Notes: generated from the letters alone by a model not told the origin. A stretch of DNA of 64,000 bases from Xylona heveae TC161 (GCF_001619985.1 NW_017264205.1:496001-560000); one strand, 5' to 3'. Positions 1 through 12,101 are shown, numbered from the stretch's first letter. Numbers and translations: made by a program.

Positions 1-1605
1 CTGGACTGGCCTTAACGGCGGCTTGTAAGCCTTGAGCATCGGCAAAGTCAACATATGCAAATCCCTTGCGCTTATCCATCTCGACCTTTGTGACTTTTCC
101 GTATGCGCTCATAGATGTAGTTACCAATGGCTCCGTGATACCTTGTGAGACATTTGCATGTTTTAGGAATGCTTGCGTAGGACCGGCAGAAGTTGATTGC
201 GTAGGAGCGTTGGAAGAAGCTGTGTTTGCTGAACTTCCCTTCGATGCCGGCCGAGATGCTGCTTGTCCCCCTCCGGGTTTTCCAGAACCCGGCTTCTTCA
301 AAAGAGTGGGAGCTGGAGAGGGTGTCTGTGAAGGAGTAGTAGACGAGACTCCACTCTTTTCCGTCTTCTTCTCTCCACGTGCGCGCTTTCCTTCGCCTTT
401 GGGAGCCCTCGTGCTAGTGGATGCTCCCTTTTCCGTTGGCGCTGGCGAGCTAGGTTTTGTCGCTGGTTCATCTTGCTTGGAGGAGCTCTGCGCTCTAGAT
501 GATGTTCCGGCCGAAGTAGTCTCGGTGCTTGTTTCCCGCTTTGATCCACGTCTGCCACTGCCACTTCCAAGCCCCAAATCCCTTTGCAGTATCTTTGCAG
601 CGGCGCTTGCATTTCCGCGCTCTCGTTTCCTCTCTGTCTCTTTGGACGGAGCCGCGGCAACAGTCGGGGATGAGGGTTGGCTTCTCTTACTAGGGGTTGA
701 GGCCTCCCTGCTTAGAACCTTGATAGGGTCCTTGGCACCCCTCTCCGCTCGTGCTTCGCGCGAACCCTTCTTCTCTTGGCTGGAGGCAGCGTCCTTGCTA
801 CTCTTTGTGAGGATTCTCTTTTCCGAAACTCGCTCGCTTCTGGATTCTTTCGATCCCCTAGAAGTAGTACTTGGCTCCTTGGTTTTCGCGGCTTTCTTCT
901 CTTTAATGTATTGAACAAGCGGCGTAGTCGTGGCCGCCTCTTCCTTTTTTGAGGTCGATTCGGGCAAATTATCAACATTCGGTGGCTTCTGAATTGGGTT
1001 TGTGAGACTTTCGAGAAAGTCGATAAATTCGGGATCCTGATCTATTGTGCCCTGTCGAGCATCATTTCGACGACGGCCGTTCGGGATTCGTCCGTACGGA
1101 GCAAATTCTGCTGTAGGTGGCGCTAATAAACAAGGGTCTCTGAATGTGCCTTTTGCATCGTGAAAAGTAGTATTGCGCACAAGTTCTGAAAGCGCATTGA
1201 GATGAGTCGTGTCGGTCAAGTGGAGGTAAGCTCGAGAAGGGCGTGAAGGTTTTGCCGGACTGTAGATTTGACATCAGCGCTGCATCTTTTCTGGAAGTGC
1301 TTAGAATGGTATCTGTACTCTTTGGAGACCTTGCCAGGCCGGTATTGCGCCCAGTCAATCTTTCCTGCTCCTACTTTCCACTCATCGCCCAAAGCAGTAT
1401 CGAGTTCCGTAGCGCTAAATGCTGGTGGAAGCCTCCTAATTATCACCTTTAATCGGGGCGCATTCGATCTGCTAGAGCTTGTCTTTGGTGTATTGCCCGC
1501 CGATGTACCTTTCTGGATCGCCGAGGGGTTCACTGCAAGAATCCCGTTGACTGGGCCATCAGCAGAAGGTTTCGCTATCGAAATAGGCGCACCAGCGGCA
1601 GCCAT
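1..1605 (-). CDS. upf3: UPF3 / Smg-4 nonsense-mediated decay factor, 3' end beyond window
   Basis: Exons on the minus strand are 1605-1319 and 1259 to the left edge; a 59-nt intron (GTACAG..CTACAG) joins VSKD-P-AKPSRPSRAYL in phase. The N-terminal UPF3 domain (about residues 30-140) reads APRLKVIIRRLPP, then ALGDEWKVGAGKIDWAQYRPGKVSK, the RNP-like fold that in this family binds UPF2 and the exon-junction complex. After it comes a long Lys/Arg/Glu/Ser-rich tail, and near the edge a conserved stretch (SAYGKVTKVEMDKRKGFAYV) resembling a second RRM. The protein acts in cytoplasmic mRNA surveillance. The stop codon is not in the window. I chose the ATG at 1605 because MAAAGAP lies just before the domain; an upstream in-frame exon (1869-1738) could extend the N-terminus. 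The gene is divergent from SIT4. Confidence 0.9.
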
Positions 1606-1869
1606 ACTGATCCCGGACCAGAAATGTGCCAGCTGATGGTGTTCCTTTGCCGGGTAAAAAGGAATAGACAATTGAAAAGTCAAATTCCAAATATGAGGCA
1701 AAAGTTGCTGATATCTTCAATTCACAGGATAGCTTACCGTTGATGGTTCAGACCAGATGTGCAGTTTGGCTGCCGTAGTGGATATGTGTACAGTAAGCGA
1801 TAACGGAGATCCGGGAACAAAGTACCTGGGACCTCCGCGAGGATTTCGAGGGCGAGTGGACTTGGTCAT

Positions 1870-2195
1870 GAGTTGCCATGCGACGCCAGGGTCTTGACGT
1901 CTCATATGATAATTACACTTGACCGGAATATACTGTGATCACTCATCTAATCTCTAGCTGTACCATTTCCCCCTTGTATGTCCTGCACCCTTTGCAATTC
2001 GGTCCACATCGATGCTGACCTTAATAATTGCACTGTAGGTGTGAAGCTAGACGCTACACACAAGACGCTCAGCCTTTCACGAACTGTGACCCAGTGTCCC
2101 AGCCAACGACATAATCTTTGTGTCCAGTTGCACCACATTCTCACTGGACATATTGCATCTAGAAAGGCTCGATATTGTTTGATAGTGCGCCTATC
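1870..2195. promoter_or_regulatory. shared divergent promoter of UPF3 and SIT4
   Basis: About 330 bp separates the upstream candidate UPF3 exon from the SIT4 start codon (590 bp if UPF3 starts at 1605). No clear TATA box and no other gene are seen, so both genes probably share this head-to-head region. The reading frames here are short and unconserved in look. Confidence 0.45.
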
Positions 2196-3734
2196 ATGCC
2201 AAAAGGCGAGCAGGTGCCCCAGCCAGGTCCAGCGCGGCTGGCGCCTGGGGCGGGTCCAGATGAATGGCTTGAACAGGCAAAACAATGCAAATATCTTCCC
2301 GAGGCGGATATGAAACGGTTGTGCGACATTGTCAAAGAATGTCTGATGGAAGGTAATTTACTGGCCTGCATCGTAGCGCGGATGCCTACGGATGCCTCGT
2401 CGACGGACGTCTTACTCCTTATCTAGAACAAATGCTTACTTTGAACATACAGAATCCAATATCCAACCAGTCAAGACCCCGGTTACCGTGTGTGGTGATA
2501 TTCATGGCCAGTTTTATGATCTCCTCGAACTATTCCGAGTGGCCGGTGGCATGCCTAACGACACCCATGTGGAAGCTCCAACTGTGCCAACAAATGTTAT
2601 AACATCTGATGATATTGAGCCTCCAACGGAGATCACCGACCCGAAGTTAAAGCGAAAGCTGAGATCAGGTGGCGCCAAAGAGCAACCAACAACTAGTGAT
2701 GGCGGCGACGATGTCGATGAGGAGGGATCAAGAGGACGTCGAAGAGGGTCGGAAGCAACATCAAGCTACAGTAGAAGCACGAGGGATGATGATTCCGGAG
2801 TCGGAATGCGTGGCCGTGGCCAAAGCGTCTCAGGCTCTGGGCAGCAGAATTACGTTTTCTTGGGCGACTTCGTCGACCGTGGATACTTCAGTCTGGAGAC
2901 ATTTACGCTGCTTATGTGCCTAAAAGCAAAGTAAGGCGGCAAGCTTTTCCTGTCGAATCATAACTTTGAGCTGACGGTTCGTTTCTCTTGATTAGATTCC
3001 CTGATAGGATTACTCTCGTTCGAGGCAACCATGAATCACGGCAGATTACGCAGGTTTATGGATTCTACGAGGAGTGTCAGACCAAGTATGGGAATGCTTC
3101 TGTATGGAAGGCCTGTTGCCAGGTATTTGATTTCCTGGCTTTGGCTGCCATTGTAGATGGAAAAGTGCTCTGTGTCCACGGTGGCCTCAGTCCGGAAATC
3201 CGGACGCTTGATCAGATTCGAGTCGTTGCCAGAGCTCAGGAGATTCCGCACGAGGGTGCTTTCTGCGATCTGGTCTGGAGTGACCCTGAGGACGTTGACA
3301 CCTGGGCCGTGTCACCTCGTGGTGCCGGTTGGCTATTCGGCGACAAGGTCTCATCGGAGGTAAGCATCTCTCGCAACTCACTCTTTCATTGCCCCGCTAA
3401 CAAGTCTATAGTTCAACCACGTCAACGGCTTGCAGCTGATCGCTCGAGCACATCAGCTAGTTAACGAGGGCTACAAGGTGAGCATTTACATGTCCAACGC
3501 TGCTATACCACGTCGTTGGCGTCAGCTGACATTACTTTCTAGTACCACTTCAAAAACAAGGACGTGGTTACGGTGTGGTCCGCTCCCAATTATTGCTACC
3601 GATGCGGCAATGTAGCATCAATTATGAACCTCAGCGAGGATCTCAACCCCAAATTCACCATTTTCAGCGCCGTACCCGACCACCAGCGTGCTGTGCCAGC
3701 AGGCCGCGGTGGACGAGGCGAGTACTTTTTGTGA
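2196..3734 (+). CDS. sit4: SIT4-type (PP6 class) serine/threonine protein phosphatase with internal insert
   Basis: Five exons: 2196-2352, 2453-2930, 2996-3359, 3412-3477, 3543-3734; all phases close, giving 418 residues. It is a PPP-family metallophosphatase: GDIHG (67-71), GDFVDRG (190-196), RGNHE (221-225), HGGLSP and [11 protein letters not shown] are all present, so the two-metal active site looks intact. The C-terminus GEYFL* matches the carboxymethylated leucine tail of PP2A-like enzymes. Best fit is Sit4/PP6, which acts with SAP subunits in TORC1 signalling, G1/S control and cell-wall integrity. The protein is about 110 residues longer than human PP6 because of a hydrophilic Asp/Glu/Arg/Ser-rich insert (about 88-184) between GDIHG and GDFVDRG, plus an N-terminal Pro/Gly extension. 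PP4 and Ppg1 were considered; the [13 protein letters not shown] start favours PP6. Confidence 0.93.
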
Positions 3735-6700
3735 TGTGCATATGAGCGATGATTACGACGTGTCCGGAGATGAACGCTACGACATGACAGCGGAGGTGCG
3801 CGGGCGGTACTTTTGAATATCCATATCATACCATGTGCAGCACCGGGGCTTATGCATATTGATCCATACAAACGACATGCGCTCAAAGACTTTGTTGTTT
3901 GCTTTTCTTTTCATCTCCTTTTTCTCTTTATTCTGAACGCGAAACCCGTGTTTCGACTCGATTACCCTTTGCGCATGTCAAAGATCTCTCTTCGCATTCG
4001 GAATATCTTGCATACCGGAGTTTTCGGGAGGTACAAGATTTTCCCCAATACCTGTACCATAGTTGTCTCTTATCTCATACTCGCCGCGGGACAGCGGGGG
4101 CCAGGTGCAGCGTTGTCTGGCAGCGATAACTCATCGGTCAGCTGGGCTGTAGTTTTCGCGAGGCATATATTTGTTTTCTTTTCTATCCTTTCTTTTTTAT
4201 TGATGTTGCATCTGCTTCATAGCCGATATGAGAAATATCATCACAGAATACCTTTGTAGAGATTAGAAGAACTCAACAATGGTTCAATTGCTTCAAGTGC
4301 TGTATTCTGCCCGGAGAGTTGGGACGGGTTGTATATACTCCGCGTGCAAATAGAAGCGGTTAGCGTGAAAAGTGCAAACCTTTGGTATATAAAGTTGTTA
4401 AGCCCAAAAATATTTTGGCTGTAATGGTCGTAAGTCGAGGAGGTTGCCGTATCCCAGCGGACCTCTCCCCGATCACACCAACGGAAGTACGGTGTCCGGT
4501 TCGAACTTTGTGGTAGTTCTCAACTCGTGCGGGTAACCCACGAATCGCTTGTGGAGCTCTAAGCAATGAGAATGACCCTTGAGGGAAGCAATTCTGCAGA
4601 GACATTCTCACCATGGAGTGGCGGCGCCGGATCGCACCGACTTCTGGTATGGGACGGGTTTGCTGGGCTGGTGATCAACTTTTGCCATTCATTTCTTTCC
4701 TTTTTTTTATATATTTTTCTTATCCTATTCCCTTATTCCATCTGGATGGAATTTTATGACAGATATTTGGGAGCTCGTTCTAGAAATAATTCCATGATCG
4801 AATTCCTCCTTCGTGGTTCGAACCACGATCGCCTCAAAAGCATTACGGTTGGTGGTCAAAGCCTACAACGCAGCATCACGGTCCCTCGGTCGTCACCAGA
4901 ATAGGAGACACACATTGCATCATACAGGTTGACGATCGTCCATAGAGCGTATTAAATTGAAGAATATGTGGGTATTAATTTCAGAGTACGTATGGCATTG
5001 TTGTTCTGTATCGGAGTAAGGTATATGCCAAGGTGAATAGTTTGAGTGTTAATTCTTCAACTCAAATTTATAAATCATCTGTGAAAATATTGTGCATTAT
5101 ACTTATTTTCTACTCCACATCCGAACTTGAGGAAAATTCAAGACTGTTTTATGTATCTAAGTAAAGTCTTAAGAAAGTTTTGTAGAAAGTACAGGCGTTC
5201 ACCATCGCTATAGAAACTTGAAGGGAAAAAAAATAATAAAAAAATAAAAGAGGAAATTTATTTCATCATACATCGGTCTCGTGCAAAATTGCAATGTTGC
5301 ACCGTGGATACAACAGCGTCATGACGGTCCCAGTGGGGCTTTTGTGGGTCCGGCTTCCTTTAACAACCACACCAAAGGCAATTTAGAGTCAGGTACGATA
5401 TGGACAGGTTACGACATACGAGAGTGCCTCCCTAATTTTATTGGGCAGAGTCAAGTTTATTATCAATGGACCTCCGCTGTGCGCCCGCCAGATGTGTTGA
5501 TACCGAGGTTCAATGAGTGCATGTTTGCAATGATATTTGGAATGGCACAACTGGGGTTCGAAACAACGAGATTTGTATTTTCACAACAATGGAAGGGCCA
5601 TATAAAGCAATGAGCCAAACTGGAATCAGGTACAGTGTAGCTGGCCGTGCAGTCTTTGAACAGGGCAATATGTTATTCTTCCAGAAGCTGATAAAGTATT
5701 TTTGGAAGCTGATCTTTCAATACAATCTATGACCAGTTCGTAGGACGTTAGCTAGGGATGGCAAATACGACTTCTACAATGCACGAGAGGACATGGTTGA
5801 GCGAGGCGAAACATGGTCCATTCTATTCATACAGAGGCAAGGAGTCAGGGTCAACGGACTTAAGGAGGATAAGCAGTCCGCAAAGGGAGCTACACGCTGT
5901 ATCATGTCCGTTTTGAATGGAAAAGTCGACATGGGAGCTATGAGGAGGAGGGGGGTGATGACATGTTGGGACGATCCCTTCCGCTTCCCAACGACATCCC
6001 GTCACCCGTGCCGGTCGAACGCAAATGCTACAGACTTAGAACCGCCCACGCATATCAAAGAGGGTCTACAGACCCAGGGAGTAAGCTCGAAACGACTATC
6101 ATCAGCCACAATGTGGTCAAATCAGATCTTGGACGAAAGGAAAAGCGGAAGAACTAGCAAAAGGCACAGGAGGATGGCCACGACGGACTCTCTCCGGCGT
6201 TAGTGAACCTGCTCTTTTTTGGTTGGGGCGCATCATTTGCGTGTCCATATGACAATGTGGGGTAATCTGCTGGGAAAGAACCTCGAGTGGGGATACCGGA
6301 TTTTGTGTTAGTTTCGCCCCACACCAACGCTGTCCGTACTGTACTGATAATGAACTGGTTCAAGGGATTCAATTATCTCGGAGAGCGAACAAAACCAAAT
6401 GCTGGGATCGTTCGTTTTACAATGCTTCTTTTGGGGACTCACTATTGATTTTCAAAAGGTGCAAAACCCGTACATGGCTCAAGGATGCAGCGACAGGGCG
6501 GGTGTTGCGACCCTGGACATGTTCGGACCAAAGGGACTGTTTACTGCGTCCATGGGTTGTGGCCAGCCACCAGTAGCGACAGCCTTCGGGCCAAAGCACC
6601 GCATCCGTTCAGACGTACCATAAACGGCGGCCGCAGGGTCGAGGTGTGATTGATGCCTATTCGCTGCCTATTCTGCCGTGAAATCTTCGGCTGTGATGCA

Positions 6701-7649
6701 CCCTGTCATCCGTGCATCGCAATTTGGGGTCCATCTACGAAGGGCGCGGCGATGTTTACGGCCGCTCCATGGGGGAGGCAAATGTGGGGACAGACTTGCA
6801 TCCGACGTGGATAAGCAGGGTGAGCCAGTTAGCGGGGCAGGCAAAAATCCACCTCAATGCTCTTCGTTGGTCAATTTATTATTACTGATACAACCCTGGG
6901 AGGCGAAACACCAAAAGGGAGTCGAAAGTGGATACACTGAGGGTCATACGAGCTTTTACTTGGCATGAGGACCTGGAGCGCTGCCTGGACACGTAGATTG
7001 GGATTGGGGGCATGAAGAAGGTAGGCACTCAAATTGTCATCCGCAATGAGCATCTTGGTGTCTGGACGCTGCGTTTACTTTCGAAATTCTATAGTTGAAG
7101 TGAGCGAAGATTGAAAGCATCAGGGTCCAGCATATGAAGAAGCAGAGTCCAAACCGGGAATTGACCTTGTAGGCGTTGGCTATATGGACAGGATATTATG
7201 CCTTCTCTGCGCGTGAGGCAATACCTTTCATTCTGTCTCTCAACGCTCTCATGCATCCCTGAGGACCCGATGATAACAATGGGGAGGGGAGGGGAGAGAG
7301 AAAATAGAGAAATGACTTGTATGAACGATTGATGGGGACAGCAGGGGCAGGCGAAAAGGAGCTGCGTAAACTCCGGCCAGGGTCTTGGCGCCATCCAAGC
7401 TGCTCCCCCCACCAACATCCACGCACCACAAACTGTTCTTTGTACACACATTCACACGCACACCCACCCACCCCACCCAAAATGAAGAGCGTGTGTCTCC
7501 CTAACTGTGTCGGGCATTAGCACATCTAGCTTTATTTTGGCATTGATTGATCTTCCCACGCCAATGTCAATCCTACCAATTCTCCGCTCCACCTTTGGTG
7601 TTGCCAAAAACTAAACTTACTCCGCGCCGGCAACTATGTCAATCTCTGC
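3735..7649. other. gene-poor spacer
   Basis: Nearly 4 kb without a gene I can support. It should hold the SIT4 3' UTR (to about 4.2 kb), an AT-rich part at 4.9-5.3 kb, and scattered short frames without recognisable domains. The longest free-standing one (5281-5613, 110 codons) is not recognised and has no obvious introns or partners. An 18-bp perfect palindrome lies at 4811-4828. A long untranslated RNA or a rapidly evolving small gene cannot be excluded. Confidence 0.5.
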
Positions 7650-8076
7650 ATTATCCAATCAGATGATTTGTTTTACTCTATGATGCCAGAGAGCTTCCTA
7701 TAATTCTTTTCTTTCCCCTTCGGTCGGCCGGCCGGCAGGCGCAAGGAGCACGTTGCCCCCGTTCGTCCTGTATCCATGGATACCCACGGCCTGTCGGGCG
7801 TCTTCTTGCTCCATCGAAACATGTAGCTCTAAGAGGGGTCTCCCGGGTCTCGTGGCCTTTGCCACGCCCTGGTGGTGCGGCCCCTCCCCGTATATAAAGT
7901 CTTTTGTCCATCCTTCCTGCCTCCAGGCCTACCCTTTTCATTCTCCCAGCTCTCTCTGCTCTTAATCTCCTTCACTCTCACCTCAATCTACATCAGATCG
8001 CTTCGTCATTGAATTACGTCTTTTTCTTGATACCATTAGCCTTTTTTTTTCTTCATCCTTTCAGTAAATCGTCACA
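7650..8076 (+). promoter_or_regulatory. aldA promoter and 5' leader
   Basis: A CCAAT box lies at 7655-7659 and a TATATAAA box at 7891-7898, followed by a pyrimidine-rich stretch (about 7905-8060) typical of strongly expressed fungal genes. Transcription probably starts 30-70 bp after the TATA box. TGCGG, half of an AlcR-like site, occurs at about 7876, but half-sites are common and this alone does not show ethanol induction. Confidence 0.55.
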
Positions 8077-9828
8077 ATGCTTTTCTCTCACATTGAGACG
8101 CCCCTCACGGGCAAGTATGAGCAACCGACTGGACTGTAAGTGTGCTCTCTTTATGTTTGATGAGCCCATTAAATAATTGCGGCTCATCGTCATTTCTTCC
8201 CCCTTCTTTTGTGTCACTGAATATCAATGCTGAGCGTGGCTAATTCGATTCCCATCCATAGCTTCATCAACAACCAGTTCGTTTCTGGCGTTGATAAGCA
8301 AACCTTCGATACCATTAACCCCGCCACCGAAGAGGTCATTTGCGCCGTGCAAGAGGCAACCGAGAAGGATGTGGACCATGCTGTAGAGGCCGCTCGCAAG
8401 GCCTTTGAGGGAGAATGGAGCAAGGTCACCCCCGAGAACCGCGGTCGCCTACTCACAAGACTTGCGGACCTGTTCTTGGAGAACATTGACATCTTGGCCG
8501 CGATTGAGTCCCTCGACAATGGCAAGGCCATTTCCATGTCCAAGGCTGACGTCACTGGCGCTGCTGGCTGTCTGCGCTTCTACGGTGGTTTCGCCGACAA
8601 GATTGAGGGCCGAACAATTGAGACTGTTCCGGAGACATTTAACTACACTCGCAAGGAGCCGGTATGTATTGCTCAAGATTTAGACGTTACCAATGTATCT
8701 GTTCGTTTTGGCTGATAATGTTACCTTTAGCTCGGTGTCGTTGGTCAGATTATCCCCTGGAACTTCCCTCTGCAAATGTGGGCCTGGAAGATTGGTCCCG
8801 CCATCTGCTGCGGTAACACTGTTGTAATCAAGTCTGCTGAGCAGACTCCTCTCTCTGCGCTCATGGCTGCCAAGCTTGTCCGTGACGCTGGTTTCCCCGC
8901 TGGTGTCATCAATGTCCTTTCTGGTTTCGGAAAGACTGCCGGTGCTGCTATTGCATCGCACATGGACATTGACAAGGTCGCTTTCACTGGATCCACTGCC
9001 ATTGGCCGTACCGTCATGAAGGCTGCCGCCAACTCCAACTTGAAGCTCTGCACTCTCGAGCTGGGTGGCAAGAGCCCGAACATTGTTTTCAACGATGCCG
9101 ATATTGACAATGCCATCTCATGGGTCAACTTTGGTATCTACTTCAACCACGGCCAGTGCTGCTGTGCTGGTTCCCGTGTCTACGTGCAGGAGGGCATCTA
9201 CGACAAGTTCCTTGCTCGTTTCAAGGAGCGTGCCGAGGCCAACAAGCTTGGTGACCCCTTCCACCCGGACACCTTCCAGGGCCCTCAGGTGTCGCAGCTC
9301 CAGTTTGACCGCATCATGGGGTAAGCTATCCTGTCCAATGTAATACAATTTTTCTTGAAGAAACGATTTACTGACGCTCGGTATAGCTACATTGAGGCAG
9401 GCAAGAAGGAGGGTGCTACTGTCGTTACTGGTGGTGAGCGATGGGGCACTCAGGGCTACTTTATCAAGCCTACCATCTTCAGCGACGTCACTCCGGAGAT
9501 GTCGATTACCCGCGAGGAAATTTTCGGCCCCGTCTGCACTATCAGCAAGTTCAAGACGGAAGAGGAGGCGATCAAGCTGGGCAACGACACCATGTACGGT
9601 TTGGCTGGTGCCGTGCACACCAGAGACTTGAACACTGCTATCCGTGTGTCGAATGCGCTCCGTGCAGGCACCGTCTGGGTGAACCAGTACAATGCTCTCC
9701 ACCACCAGCTTCCATTTGGTGGCTACAAGCAGTCTGGAATTGGCCGTGAGCTCGGCGAGGCTGCGCTCGAGCACTACAGCCAGACCAAGACGGTGGCTAT
9801 TCGCTTTGGCGATGCTCCTTTCGCATAG
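8077..9828 (+). CDS. aldA: NAD-dependent aldehyde dehydrogenase (AldA type)
   Basis: Four exons: 8077-8135, 8262-8661, 8731-9320, 9387-9828; 496 residues, the usual length. ALDH superfamily landmarks are complete: IIPWNFP, the NAD-binding FTGSTAIGR (about 239-247), LELGGKSP with the general-base Glu (about 263), GQCCCAGSR with the catalytic middle Cys (about 297), and EIFGPV near the C-terminal part. The N-terminus lacks an Arg-rich presequence, so the enzyme should be cytosolic. In Aspergillus, AldA oxidises acetaldehyde from ethanol and amines to acetate. Third positions are biased to C, as in highly expressed genes, and the promoter has CCAAT and TATA boxes. Function by family is secure; identity as the ethanol-pathway enzyme rather than a paralogue is inferred. 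Confidence 0.95.
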
Positions 9829-10983
9829 AGCGGGCCAAAAATATCCTAAATGAAAAATTGGAGGTTTTACTTTCTTTTGGCGCTGGCGCTTTATTCATGA
9901 TGTTTGAACAGGTTTATAGGTCTTGACACGATTAGCTGGGTTTCGCTCGTCGGTTTGCAAGCAGGATGCTCAGCGTCAAGAATGATTGAAATTAGTTGTT
10001 TATGAATTTCAATAAATGAAGACATGATTCATGATCAATCTTTTGGACTATTGATGGATATTTCGTGAGTCTGCAAATGACTGTCAATGTCTCCGTAGAG
10101 CCCTTTGATTATCGATAAGAAGCGGCACATGCAATCGGCAAGTTCCCTTTCTAGTCCTCTGTCATTTAATGCCGAATGCTTATATCCGAACCTTACGATC
10201 CTCACGATCCTCTTCTCTGTCTTGTAATCATTTTATTACTCAGTATTTTATATTCTTCCTGTTTTTGATCAGCAAGAACGTCTGCAATCGAATTGGAAGT
10301 CAAGATTCATTGAATTGACTGGACTGGAATCATTACAGACTATACTGTTTACTTCCTCACCTGATTGATGACGGAAGAGCCATCCGCCGAAGCACGCACG
10401 GTATCGGCTTACAATTATCTATCCGATCTACTCACCTCTAGACCCGCCGTGTCTCGCGGACCCTGGTCACCTTAATAGCTTATATTATTGGTACCGTACA
10501 CTGTATATATTTGTTGGTCCCTGCGGTCGTACCGTCAGACCCAATTGGCTTCGTCCCTCGGTCTCTTTATTTCTCCAAGAGCAATCATACAGACACCATA
10601 CACCAAAGAGGTGAAATAAGTCCAAGCGGAAAAATCAATTCCAGACAAGGACATTAATTTTTTTAAGCTGCCGTTTGAGGACGTTGACAGCCAATCGATA
10701 GTACGGCTTTTTTGACTGCTACTTCCATTGAGTTGACGGATCTGAGTCATATATAGTAACATACCCTGTCGTCAGACTATTTGTGACTGCTATTGGGACG
10801 CATACTTTTTGTTTTCTCAGACGACCACAAAATATTATACCTTCATCCTTTCCCTAGACCATAGGACACATCGGCATCGAAAATTCTCCGGAGAAGAGGA
10901 GAAGAGCAGGACACATTGACTTTTAACAACAAGAAAACCACCAATAGGGCCACAACATCAACACAACAAAAAGGGACGCCAAA
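9829..10983. other. spacer: aldA 3' UTR and promoter of next gene
   Basis: About 1.15 kb with no supported gene. It should contain the aldA 3' UTR (to about 10.1 kb) and the upstream region of the PPOX-like gene; an A-rich stretch (10925-10975) directly precedes that start codon, as in many fungal leaders. Confidence 0.5.
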
Positions 10984-12101
10984 ATGCCGACATTTTACCC
11001 GTCCATCTCCTCGAATCTCGCCGACTGGGCATTAAACCAACCTCTCTTCTTCACGGCCTCGGCGCCTCTTGCTGGCCGACACGTCAACATCTCCCCCAAG
11101 GGCCATCCGCGGAGTACGTTTCGCATCCTGGACGAGAACCACGCGGCGTACATTGACGCGACGGGATCCGGCAGCGAGACGATTTCGCATGCCTACGAGC
11201 CAGGCAATGGTCGCGTGACGATCATGTTTTGCAGCTTTGGCGCCTCGCCGCGCATTATGCGCTTCTTTTGCAATGCCAGTGTGGTTGAGTGGGATCAAGG
11301 ATCCAGGTGGGACGATGCGGTGAAGAGGTTTGGCATGACCAAGGAGCAGGTGGAGACGGTGGGTGCGAGAGCGATTGTCTTTTTGGATGTGTGGAAGGTA
11401 TATTCCCATTTCTTTTCTTTGTCTTTTTCTTTTGCCTTTTTCTTTTCTTTTCTTATCCTTTTATCTTTCTTTGCTCTCCCTTGGCACTTCCCTATATTCT
11501 GGTCTCTCGTATTTTTGTTTTCATGCACATTGCTACATAAAGTCATTTGACTAATGATACTGATTCAATGCAGGTCCAAACATCCTGCGGCTTCGGCGTG
11601 CCCATCATGTCTCCTGACAGCAAATCCTCTACTGCTTCTTCTTCGCCACCATCTAACGCTACTTCAATCACCATTACTAACGCCCCACCCTCCTCCTCTT
11701 CTCTCCCTCCAACATCACCATCCTCTGCATCTATCCCATCATCGACCTTTCCAGACGCCAAGACCGCCACTGGCACTACTACGACAGCGGCAGACCCCTT
11801 CACCGACCGCCCGACCATGACACACTGGGCCGCGAACAAGATCAAGAAAAACCAACTGCACTCGTACCAGCGCGACTGGAACGCGGCAAGTCTGGACGGA
11901 TTGCCCGGCATGCGCCGCGCGCGGCGGGATAAAGGCGAAAAGTTCCTCGTCGTGGGTGATGTGCAGGCGTGGCTGCGGCGCGTGTTTGGTGGGCAAAAGG
12001 ACGCGGTAATGGCGGGCGTGGTGCTGGGGTGGATTGTGCTTGGGTTGGCGGTGCTTGTGGCGAGAGTTTTGGGATTTGAGAGGCCGTTGGTGAATTTTTG
12101 A
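10984..12101 (+). CDS. pyridoxamine-phosphate-oxidase-like FMN split-barrel protein with C-terminal membrane anchor
   Basis: Two exons, 10984-11397 and 11574-12101, joined across a T-rich 176-nt intron with branch site CTAATGA; 313 residues. The first 138 residues (FYPSISSNLADWALNQ..FFTASAPL, then HVNISPKGH, HAAYIDATGSGSET, RVTIMFCSF) match the fungal PPOX/FMN-binding split-barrel family, which binds flavin; substrates are generally unknown. After the intron comes a Ser/Thr/Pro-rich linker, then a conserved WAANKIKKNQLHSYQRDWN segment and LPGMRRAR. A hydrophobic helix close to the C-terminus (AVMAGVVLGWIVLGLAVLVA) suggests a tail-anchored membrane protein facing the cytosol. Family assignment is good; biochemical role unknown. 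It converges with the next gene. Confidence 0.85.

Noticed and set aside
66-914. Plus-strand open frame of 282 codons
   Set aside because: It is antisense to the low-complexity tail of UPF3; the minus-strand frame has the recognisable domain and splicing.
3813-4259. 148-codon frame after SIT4
   Set aside because: Composition is that of a T-rich 3' UTR; no domain or conserved-looking motif.
4490-4830. GGTTCGAA-type sequences as possible tRNA B boxes
   Set aside because: No matching acceptor stem, D-arm or A box at the right distance.
5281-5613. 110-codon frame in the gene-poor spacer
   Set aside because: Not recognisable, no intron or partner exons, ordinary length for chance; kept only as a note on the spacer.
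11547-12101. Separate gene starting at 11547
   Set aside because: It is exon 2 of the PPOX-like protein; the apparent start lies in the intron.
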